Origin: Torymus aiolomorphi
Taxonomy: Eukaryota; Arthropoda; Insecta; Hymenoptera; Torymidae
DNA: 64,000 nt
NCBI GenBank assembly: GCA_036365515.1
Contig: CM070874.1
Location: 114,559,235 to 114,623,234 of the forward strand
Direction: 5' to 3'
The position numbers were made by a program, and so were the translations under genes. The notes beneath the pieces are model-generated. The model ran no database searches. It was given only the letters and a program-made list of their open reading frames with translations, and had not been told where the DNA came from. Shown here in pieces: positions 1 to 13,351 of this stretch (the stretch's first letter is position 1; each line of letters opens with the position of its first letter).

Positions 1-41
1 TTCTGTTTTGTTTTGTTTTTTCAACAACCAGCATTAAAAAC

Positions 42-47
42 TTTATT
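42..47 (-). terminator. Poly(A) signal AATAAA for the PIX gene
   Basis: On the minus strand AATAAA lies about 130 nt beyond the PIX TAG stop (177-179). The 3' UTR therefore occupies roughly positions 1-176, and the cleavage site is near or just outside the window edge. Confidence 0.5.
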
Positions 48-176
48 TTTAAAGAATGGTAGAGATTGGCATTCATTGAATGCGTTTTCGTATAGAAAAA
101 ACGCGTGCATCCTCTCTGTTTAGGAGAAAAATTATTAAAAAAACTGTCTCAAACATGTCGTCGTGATCACAAATGA

Positions 177-3100
177 CTAAGGCACGGCGCCGTCAATGAC
201 GGCCATGCTACGCTTGACAGTTGCAGCCAACGACAGACGGGACTTTCGCTCCTCTTCAAGCTGCTTGCACAACTGCGCTACCTGCAACTGTAGATCCGTC
301 ATCTGGCACTTCAAGGCTTTAACAGTTTCCGACAGGTACCTAGAGACAGACAACACAAGATTTTGTCACTTGGTGCTGGAATCGCTGAGAAGCCATCTCT
401 TAGAATCGCAATGGATTTTGTACAAAGAAAAAACTATTGAAAGTTAGAGGAAAAGTATCTATTGTGATCTCCTCTTAAAAAAATGATGGCCAGATGTTGT
501 GAAATACTTAAAGTGATTTTGATTGGACTGTAAGGAATAGGCGCGAAAATTCTCTACTTCCGCTACATTTGAATTTTTGAAATTCAATTTTTATTTTTTA
601 ACTATTTAAAATTAAATAATTAAATCAAATTAGAATAAAAAGATTAATTTTGTCATGTTTTGAACAATGATCTGATTATCCTATCATTTGAACCAATTAA
701 AATGAAATCATAGTGAAAAATTATATATTTACAATCTAAAAAATAAAATAGTACGCGCGCAGCACGTTTGGATTTTGCTAGTTGCCTAATAATTTCGATG
801 ATATCTGTAATAAATGAATTTTAAAGTAAATAAATATGTGTGCAACATTTCAACAGAATTGCCACCATATTATTTTGCAAGTATTAAACTGTATTAAATT
901 GTAAGATATTTTATAGACCTCAATTTTTTACGAATTTTAAACCATTTAATTTTTACACTTTTATATAATTGACTACCAGAATTCAAAATATTTCATAATT
1001 AACAATAGAAATATATCGTTTTATTTATATTTTTTAGTATATGTATTTCATAAAAATTCAGAACTGTGTAATGAAATACACAATTTAAACAACATTCAAT
1101 AGTTTTTCTTCGTATAGGGATTTCTATAAATATAGTAAAACTTGTAACGTGGGAAAATGTTATTTACATGTATTATGAAACCTGTTCTGTAATGTATAAA
1201 AAAATATTTTCCTAATTGACAATATAAATGGTGATTCTGTAATATTTAATAAAAATAAAATAATTTAGTCATATTTATCTATGTTATGTTAAAATTTCTT
1301 CATGTTAGTTAAAAATTATTATAATTTACACTGATATTATTGAAGTTATGTTTATTCCCTTTAAAAAAAATGTGTAAATTAGTTACTCATGTTATATTTT
1401 TTTAAGTAAAATTAGCTTATAATTATGTATGATGTATACCTTCGTCACATGCTTTTTAAAAATATTTTTAATAAGTAAAAATATATAAAATATGATTTAT
1501 ATATATAGTATAGCTATTAAAAATAACAAAATCCATGTACAAGCCAAGTTATTGTCAATGTTATAGAAACAAATGAGTCAATGACTAGAAAACTAGTGTG
1601 CAGACAATACAAACAATTATTTCAGACTTCAAAATGAACATTCCACAACAGCAAACGAATAATTAAGATTCAACAGCAGTGGGCGTGAGACCTACATACC
1701 TGTCTTCATACGTATCCCAATTTCCGACTCTACTATGCATAAACGATGCGCTATCGTTTACCTTATGAAGGGGGTCGAAATCCATCATAGCTGAAATTGT
1801 ATATCATTATGATTATTGCAAATTGCGTAGTTTAGCTTGTCATCGTACAATAGATGTTTTTTGCTTTGCGAAGGGAATGTTTTTCATAGAATTGCTTGTG
1901 TTCCTTTTTTCGTTGTTTTTCATTTCCGTTCTTATAATTTTTGTTGAGTGCTGAAAAATATGTAGTGCCTCCCAACTAACTCTATATCGAATCAAAACAA
2001 AACTGTTCTATGACTACCAAAAACACCACATCAAAATTAGTGATCGTTAAGTCGAGCAATCTAGGTATTGGCTTGTTACGACGAAAAAAGCAAACAACCA
2101 CACGCACACACACACGCTTCAATTCCTATCTGTTTAATTCAGTGAAACGATAAAATGCAGGTTAAATCATGAAATTATAAGTTTTTAAGTATATTAAAAT
2201 ATGGCAGCCAAGTTAAATTTTCACTGAACTATTAGTGGCTCTGTGTTAATACGACAAAGCAGCAAAACAAAATTCGTGTATTGAAAAAACCAAGCAAAAT
2301 TCACGCGTATAATGCACTTCACACTATTACTTACCGGAGTGTACTGTGAATCTAGCGTTAGCTGACAAACAGTATCCTTCGATCACTCTCAAAATTATCG
2401 CGTCATCCTCAAACTGTCGTTCATCTAAAAAAACAAAATGTTTTTATTAATAAATATAATTTTCTTACAATATCAATTAATTAGGGCGATGCTAAATATC
2501 AGCACGATTCGAGCGTTACCGACTCTTCATTTTTTATTTGTTAACGTAATCTATATAAACGCTTATTTGAAAAAGAAAAATTTCATGTTCTTCATTTATA
2601 CATAAATGATTGCAGACAATTTTCCCAGTGATTCTCTATTATGTGTAAACTTTTTACGTTGAAAAATATAAAATACTGTATTTCAATTTATTAACGTAAA
2701 AATTTAATATTTTATATTTGTAGGATTGCTTTAGAAATTTTTCGGGCATATTATAGGCAAATCATTATTTATTATTACAGGCAATATTTATTATTATTTA
2801 CAGGCAAATAAGTGGCACAGCATTCATTATTTTGTACGCCAAAAAATTTAATGCTAATAATCTGTTTTTAATAGAAAACTTGATGCCGATAAAGCGCAGG
2901 ACACGCCTAAACATTTCAAATCCCCTGAACAAAAGAAAGCTTAAATAAAAGTCTATAATACCAATAAATATCAAGACAAGTGTCAGCAATCTCATCTGAA
3001 AAGGTGTTAGTATACCAGGTGCAAGTACCAGCACCGCCCGCCAAAACTACGGCAAATCAAAAAGAGGCGACAGATGCGCATCACGTCAGGTCGCATTTCA

Positions 3101-6100
3101 CAAAGAAAAACTCACTGCACGTTTTCGTCGACCGGCATCCGTCCATAGTGTCCGTCTTCCCGAAAGTCTTGAGCGCGTAAATCGGTGGTGCTGGTCTAAG
3201 CGAAGCGAGGCTCCAGGGCGAATTAATCCCGGGGGACGAGGAGTGCTCCGCCCCTGCTGTTGCTACTACCTGAAGCTTCGAGTTCTGGCTGCTTGACTGC
3301 TTGAAAAACAAAGAAGCCAATCGTTAAACACGCTCTAGTAGGGTGAACCCGGTTATCAAAGCGCACTTTGCAAAAAGGTTTAAAATTATAAGTCAAGTCA
3401 GTGGACACAGAGGAGCACCACAAGAAATTTTGCAATCGCAAAGAAAAATTATATATATGTATATAATAAGTATACATTGATGGAACAGAGTAGTCGCAAT
3501 TTAATTATATGCAGAAAAAGATGCTTTTAAACACTTTATATGCTTAGGTGATCGTCGATAAATATATAGATATATATTGTACTTGAACATAGATATAAAC
3601 ATGTCAAATAAACGTGACGTCGAAGTGATCGCCCCGATTATCGGTCGCTCGACCAAAGGGGTTCGTACATTCCAATTGTGTCACAATGAAATTTAAAAAT
3701 TTACAGACATATGTTACATATTATGTACATTATTGTGCGAGATGATTATATAAAAATATTTAAATTCAACAGCTTCAGTGCTATATAAAAAAACATGCGG
3801 TTTTAAAAATAAAATTTGATGAAAAAATAATGAACGTTTAATTATTTACGTATGCTTTTTTAAAGTGAATAATATTTGGTGCAATTATGATAGTGCTCAA
3901 AGATTTAAAGAACTTTATAGTCATCAATTTGTTGATGGAATTCGCGATAAAAATATTAAAACTATTTAAATATTAAAATTCTTAATCTTCGAGTTAATTC
4001 ATGGTCATGTTAAATCGATAATTGGGACTAGCACTTCGTTAAACTTTCTCAGTGCGATGCATGCCTTTTATTTCACTTTAAAAAAATACTACAGCAAGGC
4101 GTTCTAATTCACTTTTGCGCTCACAGCTAACTTAATAATAACTGTTCAAATATAAAAAATCGAAAAAATCACTGTTTTGAAATAATCAGTCATATCGGGT
4201 GGCGAATCTTGACTAGCAGATCCGTAGCAGCTGCACTCTACAATAATTATCGTTTTTAAAGAGACTTCGCTAAATTCAAACAAATTTCTTTATGACGAAA
4301 CTTCAGCGTGCGTTTTTTCGAAATAAAGGAAAAAACGTAAGGAGTCGCGCACATTCTCTTTTTTTCTCGCTCAGTTAGTACAAGAAAACGTAAAAAAAGA
4401 CAAAGCAAAAGCATACTTCTCACAACATGGCTGTGTGAAAAAAGAAAACTTGATAAGCGGCATAAAACTTGGTTCTTGGTGATGTGGTGAATTTTCATAA
4501 TCAAAAAATTAGTAGCAGTCAATAAACGAAAAAGAATTAAACTGAATGTGCTATTTTTCACAAGACCGTGAAGTGCTATTACATAATCAAATCATTTGGT
4601 AATGAATACATTTTGAAAATTTTAATTTTATTTCATTTTTCTACCACTCCAATAATGTAAAATTAAAAACGAAATAAAAACAAAGAAAAATTTTTTGAAT
4701 TGAAATAAAATGAAAGACTTCAGAGTCAATTTTGATACTAAACTCTTATATTTACATTCACGAACTTTATATAAAACTTTAGTAACTATGGACTATTAAA
4801 ACTTTTACAATAGTTACTAAAAATTAATCATTTATTCAGAATGATATGACGTTTTAATTAAATTACCCAATAAAAAACTCACGCTAACTCTTCTTCGTTT
4901 ACCATATACCAAACTCAAATCTGTCTCGATGTGGTTATCAAACAGTAAACCAATTAAAGAAAACCAATAAAAACTCAAATGACAAAATTAACGAAAAAAC
5001 CAACTCAACGAAACACGATAATTCTAGAAAAAACAACAACTTCGTCTTTAATCGACGTGTTGCGATACAACTTGACAACAAAAAACGTAATAAAAAAAGA
5101 AATCAAAACGTGAGATGTACAGAATATATATAGCGTGTAGTTCAACGATTTGTATAGTCGATTGTAATTATTAAAAAATCGTGAGAAAAAGTTATAAACG
5201 CAGCCATGCCATGGAAGAGCTTGCCTCGTTCGTTCGTGATCGGGATCGGTTTCTTCAGCCACCAGTGCGCGTAGAGGCCCGAGGTGAACACCTGCTGCTG
5301 ACCAGCAGCAACGCCGCCGGTACTAGCCTCGGCCTCCTTGCGCCGAGCATGCCCCAGTGGTCGGGCCCTTGGCCGCCTTGGCTTCTGCGTCCCGGCGCCC
5401 GCCAGGGGCTGGGTCAGATGCTTGCGCCTAATAATACTGAGCTTCGCAAAGTTAACCGCCTCCTCGTTTCTGCCCTTCCCTTCCTCCTCTTCAATATTAT
5501 CCTCCTCGTCCTCCTCTACGAGGGGTTCGTTTAATCTGCAGGTACAATGTTCGAGGTCCTCGTCGTTACTGCTTTTCTCTTCCTCTTCCTCCTCCTCGTC
5601 GCTGCTGTTGAGAAGTTCTTCAGACGAGGGCAGGCACTCGTTGTTGTTATTGTTGCTATTGTTGAGACGAGAGGTGAGCAGACTTTTACAAGCCGACGGC
5701 GAGGACTCGGTGGAGGAGCTACTTTGTCGGGGCGTGGAGCCGAAGGGCGAGGTGCAGATACACTGGTTCTCGAACTTGTTCTCGTCGTTCTCACTCTCGC
5801 TGTGCACGCCCTGGCAGCCGAACTTGGCGTAGCCTGAGCCTAGCTCGGCCGAGTGATACTGGAAGCTGTCGGCCATGCCGGAATCTGAGGACGTTGGCCT
5901 CAAGGCACTGATCGTCGACTGGTGATGTAGCTGTTTAGGCTGCTGCGGCTGCTGTTGTTGTTGTTCTTGTTGCTGCTGCTGCCCACCCAACGAGCGCCAG
6001 TTCTTCGTATCCTCGCAGGCACAGAGATTCGACAAGTCCGCGTTGGTCTGACCAGCAGACCTCATTTCGCGATACGGCACCGAGTCGAAGTTCGGAATGA

Positions 6101-8183
6101 TGCAGCTTCCAACGCTGACCTTGGGTGGGAGACTCCTGCTCGTAGCCTCGGGTATCGTAACCGGAGGCTCGCTACCGAACACCGCCATCGAGGCGCACGT
6201 GGACGGAGGCAGCCGGAGGTTCTGCGCCTCGAGGGGTGCCCGGTAGGTTTCGTCGTCCACGACGTACCGGACGTCGAGCTTCAGCGTCGAGGATTTACGC
6301 ACTGGCCTGATGAGCTCCGCCGGCGGAGTCACCATGGACGACTTCAGTGCCGCTGTCGAGGAATCGAGAGCGCTCGAGACGGGCGAGCGGCTCGGGAAGA
6401 GGGCGTAGGTGACGAGGCAGCACTTGCGCATTTTAACGCTCGTGAGATCGGGTCGGAATATGTACTGGAAGTAGAGGAGTCGCTTCAGCAGCTCCGGGTG
6501 GATCACCCGTTTGCGCACGAGGCGGGCGAAGAAGCGCGAGAGCCGCGTGTACGGGGGATGGGTGCAACAACTCACGTGGGATATTCTCGTGGGCGAGTGG
6601 CCGAGACTCGCACCACCGCGGCTCGCTATCTGCTCCTGGCTGAGAAGCTCGATCCAGTGCTGGCGCTCCTCGCGGCTCGGGCACAGCACCGTTATGCTCT
6701 CGATCATGGGACCTGCGGACAAGTTAAATTGTTTATTTTCAGTTGAAAATGGATTTTGTAGCTAGTCAACTGAGTTTTTCCTACTCATTTTTAGAGAAAT
6801 TTCAGATTTAGTTTTGAGAAATTTCAATAGTTGTTAAACAAACACATTAACACGAATCTACTTATTTTTTACAGGATTAATGACAAAAAAAGCTTTAATA
6901 TTGAAATTATAGCAATTGCATTGAATAATGTTAATGAAGTTTTTTGTAAAAATGAAGAAAATTTGTGGACTATAACGAAATCTTGGCTTTCCCGCGACGC
7001 TCGGAATTCACGTCTAATTTTAGTTTAGCCGGTTTTTCCGGTAAGGGGACTGAGTAAGCAAAGGAGCACATGTTTCACATTTAAGAGCTCTACACAGAGG
7101 TATATTGATGTGATCAACGGTCTAGACTAAATTCATGCACCAAAAGTGTTTTCCAGAAAAAATATTATTGTGCTAAAAATAAATGTTGTGCTTGGTTTCC
7201 ACTTACCAGATATTTCAAAGGCATTCTTTATATCTTCTAATTGTTCTAACGCTACTACATTAATTCCAGTCAAGGGAAGTTTACCCTAAATGAAAAAGAA
7301 GCAGAATTCAATGATATTTTAAAAGATTTTTGTAGTTTGCAGATAACTTTACCTCATATACAAACGAACTCATTCTCGGACTTGTACTAAGCACAAGCAA
7401 AGTGGTAGGAAATAATACAAAATATCTATCTCTTCGATCAACCCCTGAAGCAAGGATGACAGGGCCAACATGTATTATATCTCCTAAAACATTTAACTCT
7501 TCTCCCTCCCAACCTTTAATACCACTTGTCAAAATTTGTAATGCAAGTTCCCGCTGCTTTCTTATTGCTGCACAACGATCCTACAATCATAATATAAATT
7601 TAATTTATGAACACGATTCTAAGTACTACTTTATAAAATTTCGCTAAAACTTACAGCAATATCTCTATATACACTAACGCTACGTTGCGTATCTCCTCTA
7701 TCAGCGTGATTTTTTTCTGTATGCCTTTCCAACTCTTGTAGCATTGCCGAGTATTTATCCAGTCTTCTAAAAGGCTTACTAAGTCCAGTAGTTAATACTA
7801 ATATACCAGGAGATATCGCGCCACTCCTTTCCATAAAGTCATTCAGTTCATCTCTATAACATTGCAAGAATGCAGGAGATTAGTGAAATAACTTTTCTTT
7901 ATGAATTTCATGTGCTTAAAATACACTGATATAAATTTTAATAGTTTTCGTTTTTTGACAAGATTAGATATTTATGTTTAGAACCAATACCATCAGGATG
8001 ACACAGTTCTAATTTCTGATCTGATGTCATAGTAAAAGTGCATGCAATACATAATAATTTAACTTGAAATAAGAAACAAACATTTTTTTCATACATATGA
8101 AAACTTCAGATTATATAATAAACTTTATACATACATACATACATACATACATACATACATACATACATACATACATACATACA

Positions 8184-8252
<69 letters not shown>

Positions 8253-10183
8253 AAATAAATTACCTGTAACGATCTAAAATGCATACTGCTTGTGGGTGAC
8301 TATTACAATAAGTTGTGTGGATTGATTTTAATTTAGAAGCTAATGTGAGGAAAATATTTCCTACTCTGGCATCCACTCCTTGAGATAATGCACTATCTAA
8401 ATTTGCTAAAAGACGCTGATGAGTTTCTAAAACTTCATCTATATTTCCAATTAATTGTTTGTACTCTTCTTTTTTAAGGCTAAAAATAATTTAATTTAAT
8501 TATAAGAATAATTATTATATTATTATTTAAAAATAATTTTAAAGACAATCCTGCTTACACATTGGTTGTTTCTAGTGGTTGCAGAAAATTGGTAACTAAT
8601 CCTTGTAATTCTGCCACATTAGCACGTTCTGAATCAATGATGTCTTTCAAAACAATATCGCGATTCAATGTTTGATGAATTGGAGAATCTGGTGAACTCT
8701 TTTCAGGTGACACTTTGGCTGATGTAGATCCTGAATCTGCAAAATAATATCAATTGATATAAATTTTAATTTTAAAAGCAAATGAGTGATGTTGAGCTAC
8801 AAAAAAGCTGGTGGTTAATAATATATAGCTCTTACATGACTGAAATTATTAAACTCAAAGTATTAATGGCAGTAACGATAAAGCATTAATGATTCCTACA
8901 AAATTATATTGCAAAAATTAATAAAGAAACTAATTAATAAATAATGTTAAAAACTTATGCATGAGATAATTTAAAATAATATAAAAATGTTAAATGAAGC
9001 ATATACATTAGTTTTGAAGAATGAATATTAGTGATGGCAGTAAGTTTGAAATATTATACATGTATCTTTTCAAAACAGCTTTAAAATACTTGTGATTACA
9101 ATCAACGTAAGTCCTTACGACATTGAATACAACATCCTTATTAGTAATGTTAGATGAATGAGTACCTGAGTCGCTAAAGCTGAAACTTTGCAAAGATGTA
9201 CCTGGAGTTCTATACTCCTTGACATAATTGGACGGAAACCAGCCAGTTTTTTCATTAAGTGTTCCTTCCCACCAGCCGCCATCATCTGTCTGTGTTATTG
9301 TTATAATATCACCTTTCTTGAAGCATAGCTAAAAATAAAAATTATTAAAATCAATTTTTTAAATAAAATCAGTGAATATACATGGGAAAAAAAATTAGGC
9401 TATTAAAAACTGCAGCAAATAAGGAAGTCAAGGTATTTATAAATGTAATGCATGTTATTTCTGCAGTTTATTACAAGCAGTTTATAGGTTCTTAAAATGA
9501 ATGGCTTGAATATATTTAAATGCATTGCATTTTGAAGATATTAGGCACATTGCTCAGATTAAGATAAGAAGTTCTATTTTTATTCTAAATATATATACCT
9601 CAAGGTTAAGTAATATATACTGTTAATTGTATATATATTTTCTATTCTTAAAATTTATTCTAGGATAGAAAATGCAGCTCTCATATTATGAAACAAAATT
9701 TCCAAGAGTGATTCACAAATGAAAATAAGTTTTTCTGAGAAAATTTATTTTAGCCATTACTTGGCCAAGTTTCACTTACTTGATAGTTCTGTCAATATAA
9801 GTTTACTTGATGGATTTTATAGGCTCCACGTACTCATAGGGAATCTTTTCAAAAAGTTATGAAAGTTACAAATACAATGGTCTGATACTGAAAGTTATTT
9901 TAGTCCCTTCTTATCAAAATATTTGTGAGCTAGATGCTAACATAATAGAAGGAGTAAATTCTTAGCGAAAGATTAAGAGAATCTGAGGAGGTATGGATAG
10001 TCAATTGTTCCAAGTGGATCAAAGCAGAAGGAGAGAGGATGGGGGTCAAAATCAGTGCCAAGTGCAGCACTCAATCAACATCGTTCTCCCAGCACACACA
10101 CATGGTTAGCCTACCTCATCGTTGTTCTTCCCCTTGAAGGAGAACAGAGCTGTGACAAGCTTGGGCCCATCGGACCTGGACAT
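177..10183 (-). CDS. RtGEF: PIX-family Rho GTPase exchange factor (ARHGEF7/RtGEF ortholog), 11 coding exons
   Basis: Guanine-nucleotide exchange factor for Rac/Cdc42 that in known family members binds PAK through its SH3 and GIT through its C-terminus at focal adhesions and synapses. Coding exons in transcript order: 10183-10115, 9328-9202, 8736-8559, 8479-8264, 7853-7655, 7580-7353, 7285-7207, 6712-5225, 2424-2335, 1790-1700, 339-177. They sum to 2928 nt (975 aa) with every phase matching. Visible domains: SH3 at about residues 8-60 ([16 protein letters not shown]); RhoGEF/DH at about 88-275 ([21 protein letters not shown]); PH at about 290-395 ([31 protein letters not shown]); a long linker with Q-rich and acidic runs; a GIT-binding segment ([13 protein letters not shown]); and a coiled coil ([20 protein letters not shown]) before the TAG stop. 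The start is the first ATG, with SH3 strand A following at once. The intron after exon 8 uses a GC donor. The identity is firm; isoforms are less certain. Confidence 0.93.
340..1699. other. PIX intron 10, AT-rich
   Basis: Intron between the last two PIX exons. It is very AT-rich and I see no coding frame with family features, no RNA gene and no clear repeat. The intron at 1791-2334 is likewise plain, with only a short CA run near 2102-2116. Confidence 0.6.
2425..5224. other. PIX intron 8 with GC donor
   Basis: Apart from the cassette exon at 3116-3299, this 2.8-kb intron is AT-rich and shows no other supportable feature. Its donor at 5223-5224 is GC rather than GT (GAG|GCAAGC on the minus strand). 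Its acceptor TTTTTTTAG ends at 2425. Confidence 0.6.
3116..3299 (-). CDS. RtGEF: Probable alternative (cassette) exon of the PIX gene
   Basis: This stretch lies in the intron between PIX coding exons 8 and 9. In one frame it reads [20 protein letters not shown], which resembles the PWSL..LRPAPP segment I know from vertebrate PIX between the PH domain and the GIT-binding region. It ends at a strong donor (GCA|GTGAGT, left edge 3116) in phase 1, exactly the phase needed to join exon 9. The acceptor is unclear. The pyrimidine-rich tract favours right edges at 3299 or 3296 (both phase 0). An acceptor at 3253 would make a 138-nt exon that joins the GC donor of exon 8 in frame, so inclusion or skipping would both keep the frame. 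Inclusion at 3253 gives about 1021 aa. Confidence 0.6.
8129..8250. repeat. (ATAC)n followed by (AT)n microsatellite
   Basis: About 20 ATAC tetramers run directly into about 19 AT dimers inside a PIX intron, some 14 bases from the donor of the exon at 8264-8479. A length-variable tract this close to a splice site could affect splicing, but that is only an inference. Confidence 0.95.
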
Positions 10184-10900
10184 CTTGGCAGATTATCTAG
10201 AAACAGAAGAGCAGCATTTCCACCGATCAGCTAAAACTGCACTCATCAATATACAACCACCCAGCCAAACGCACACACACGCACTCACACGGGCGCGTAT
10301 GAGTCAAGGCTCAGTGCCACACACGCTTATAAACTCGCGAAAAAAGCAACGGCTGCAGGGGCCAAAAAGGGGCCACCACCACCACCACCACCGCGACTCT
10401 CCGCTCTTTACCTTGAAACAGCGTGTGCTGAAAAGCGGCCGCGCTGGCCGACTCAAGGCATTTGCGTGCCGTCGACAGGGGCGTGCGATGTGATTGTGAT
10501 GGGCGAGAGCGCACTCTCACGCACGCACGCGAGGGTGCTGAGTCAGTGCGTGCTCCTCGTCGATTTCCTCGGGGGTAGACTGTGTGAACTAACCGACGAC
10601 GACGACGATGACGGGACTCACCGTCCGCTCGCGCATCGAAACTGAGGAGACAATCGGAGCGAGCGAGCGCCGTGCGTGAAATTCGTAATGTCGCGTTTTG
10701 GCAGGACTGCGACTATAAATAAACGCCGCGGCGCCAGCAGCAGAAGCAGCAGCACACACTCAGCAGCTCGCGCACGCGGAGAGAGCAAGAGAGAGCGAGA
10801 GAGAGATGGGCGGAAGAGAGAGGGGGAGAAACGTCGAAATATTTTTCTGATGATGATTGTCGAGCGCGCGTTGTATATGTTGTACCTACTATACTTACGA
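10184..10900 (-). promoter_or_regulatory. PIX 5' UTR and CpG-rich upstream region
   Basis: The first coding exon extends 13 nt upstream of the ATG to an acceptor (CTTCTGTTTCTAG, exon edge 10196). A strong matching donor (ACG|GTGAGT) lies at 10616-10621, so a non-coding first exon probably begins at 10622 and runs to higher coordinates. The surroundings are CpG- and GC-rich with CAG/CGA-type simple repeats, unlike the flanking AT-rich DNA. A TATAAATA at 10714-10721 is on the plus strand and may mark divergent transcription. The transcription start is not determined. Confidence 0.5.
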
Positions 10901-11336
10901 GTTCCGGGGGAGGCGCGGTGATCGGTTGGTTTTTACACTCTCGGTGCGAAAAAAATTGGATTTGAAGTGGAAAATCTCGTTTTGGAGTTGTATGAAGAGA
11001 AAAGTAAGAAGTGGTTTTGGTCGTTGTTTGATTAAATACTTATTTTCTTCTTGATATTTTGAATAGCTTCGGTTTACTGGGTGAGAGTTGCGACTTGAAA
11101 TAGCATCAAATTGAGTATCGAAAATTTTTTTTTTAAGTATATTTTTATTGGCCCCGACTAGTATTCTAGGTCATCATATCAGCCATTACACAATGTTCAT
11201 TTTCTATAATTTTTACTCAATCATTTGCATATTTTTACACAAATATTTATTCGGGACACGATTTCAATCACCATCACCGAAAAATCCGGATACCTATACA
11301 TTTTTGAAAAAATGTCTCCGAAAATTTCGGATTGAT

Positions 11337-11396
11337 AGGGAGAATCGAACCCACGCCCCTTAAGCACCTTACCACCTGAGTCAAACGCCGCTCCCT
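11337..11396 (-). repeat. tRNA-derived SINE head or tRNA pseudogene
   Basis: On the minus strand there is an A-box-like stretch (TTGACTCAGGTGG) and a B-box-like stretch (GGTTCGATTC), bracketed by GGGAG...CTCCCT that can pair as an acceptor stem. The spacing is too short for a full anticodon arm (about 60 nt in all). This fits a Pol III promoter head of a SINE or a decayed tRNA copy rather than a working tRNA gene. The body would extend to lower coordinates. Confidence 0.5.
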
Positions 11397-11482
11397 ATTG
11401 AAAATTCACGATAGTCGTACGCAGCGTGCCATCCAATATTGAGGGTAGAATTTTTTCCCACTTCACGTCTATAACTACTCCG

Positions 11483-12307
<825 letters not shown>

Positions 12308-12563
12308 GTAGTTTTTTAATCTAATAGCCAATTTTCTACCAGGATGATGTTGTTATATAACAAAAGGGTTTGAAATAAAAATTCCATTTAGTTTTTTACT
12401 CCAACGTTTCGCACATTTTTATTGTTTATGTCCCTCATCAGGATAAAGAATAAAAATGTCCGAACGTTGGAGTAAAAAATAAATGCTATTTTTATTTCAA
12501 ACGTTTTTGTTATAAAATAACATCATCCTGGTAAAAAATTGGCTATTAGATTTAAAAACTACT
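12308..12563. mobile_element. 256-bp foldback element with hammerhead-like core
   Basis: The two arms (from GTAGTTTTTTAATCTAATAG at 12308, and its reverse complement ending near 12563) match over about 110 bases each with a few mismatches and face a short central loop. On the minus strand the loop region contains CTGATGAG (12434-12441) and CGAAAC (12406-12411), with a perfect 10-bp outer stem (12398-12407 with 12464-12473). It is probably a non-autonomous mobile element. The ribozyme reading is tentative because stem I is poor. Confidence 0.6.
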
Positions 12564-12928
12564 ATAATAAGCATATTCTAACTTACAATATCAATGTTCT
12601 CAGGTAACGTATTGAAATTGCTTATGATCGAGAACATGGTAACTCGCTGCCACGGAATTTCCCAATATTAACTGTACACCCAGTGGACGTTGATTCGCGT
12701 GGAACGTGTCCCCTCAGTTTCAAAATTCTACAATCCCATTAGCCAATTCGGGTGTAACCATTAACCTTACATTGGAATTGTCCAATGGGATTCCAGCATT
12801 TTAAAACTGAGGAGGCACGTTTCACGCGAATTACTATGCAATGTTGTAAATCAACCATGAGCTTCTGTCAAGTTTCAATAGTCGAATTGCAGTCGCAATC
12901 ACTATTATTATCAAAATAAAGACAGCGG

Positions 12929-13351
12929 CTATAACACGAGAATACTCTGCGAAAGATATCGTGTGATGCGGATACTGTATAATAACCAGATAATTTGATA
13001 TCCGAAACAGTAAAAATATTTCCGTATTGGGAGGCGCAATATATATTGGATGAGTCCCGGTTCCGAAACGAAGTCAATACTTTTATATAAAAGGGCATAG
13101 GCTACATCCACCGACTTGGTTAATTTAATAATGAACGTAAAATTCATAGCCTTGGAGAGTACCCGAACGGCTAACGGCATCCAAAAAAGCAATGTCGATT
13201 GATCCAATTCTCTCAAGTTTGGGTATCTCAATGATTTAGTAAACATTTTTATAAAAGTCGACTGACTTGCAGGAGGTTGGTCAAGAACATTGTCTCGATA
13301 GTAACGATAGTAACCTACGTTAAACTCATATCCATACAAATTTTGTAATTC
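12929..13351 (-). pseudogene. Possible ionotropic-receptor-like gene fragment
   Basis: One frame stays open for about 140 codons on the minus strand and reads ELQNLYGYEFNVGYY near its start and LSKAMNFTFII further in. This spacing resembles the start of the ligand-binding domain in divergent insect ionotropic receptors (N-L-x-G-Y-x-x-x-V-G then L-x-x-A-x-N-F-T-F). There is an in-frame stop just upstream and no ATG. A second frame continues to about 12868, suggesting a frameshift. No pore or transmembrane segments typical of the family are seen. It could be chance coding-like sequence. Confidence 0.3.

Noticed and set aside
2798..3034. 78-codon hydrophobic minus-strand frame in the PIX intron
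   Set aside because: AT-rich composition gives hydrophobic codons. No splice sites in phase and no motif.
5955..6746. 263-codon open frame on the plus strand
   Set aside because: It is antisense to PIX exon 8, whose own frame is supported by the PH-domain end and splice phases. The antisense frame has no motif and results from codon bias.
10122..10493. 123-codon plus-strand frame with a poly-H run
   Set aside because: It overlaps the first PIX coding exon and its 5' region in antisense, and the H run comes from a CAC repeat. No family features.
11337..11396. Functional tRNA gene
   Set aside because: A and B boxes are present, but the anticodon arm cannot be formed in the available length. 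Called a SINE head or pseudogene.
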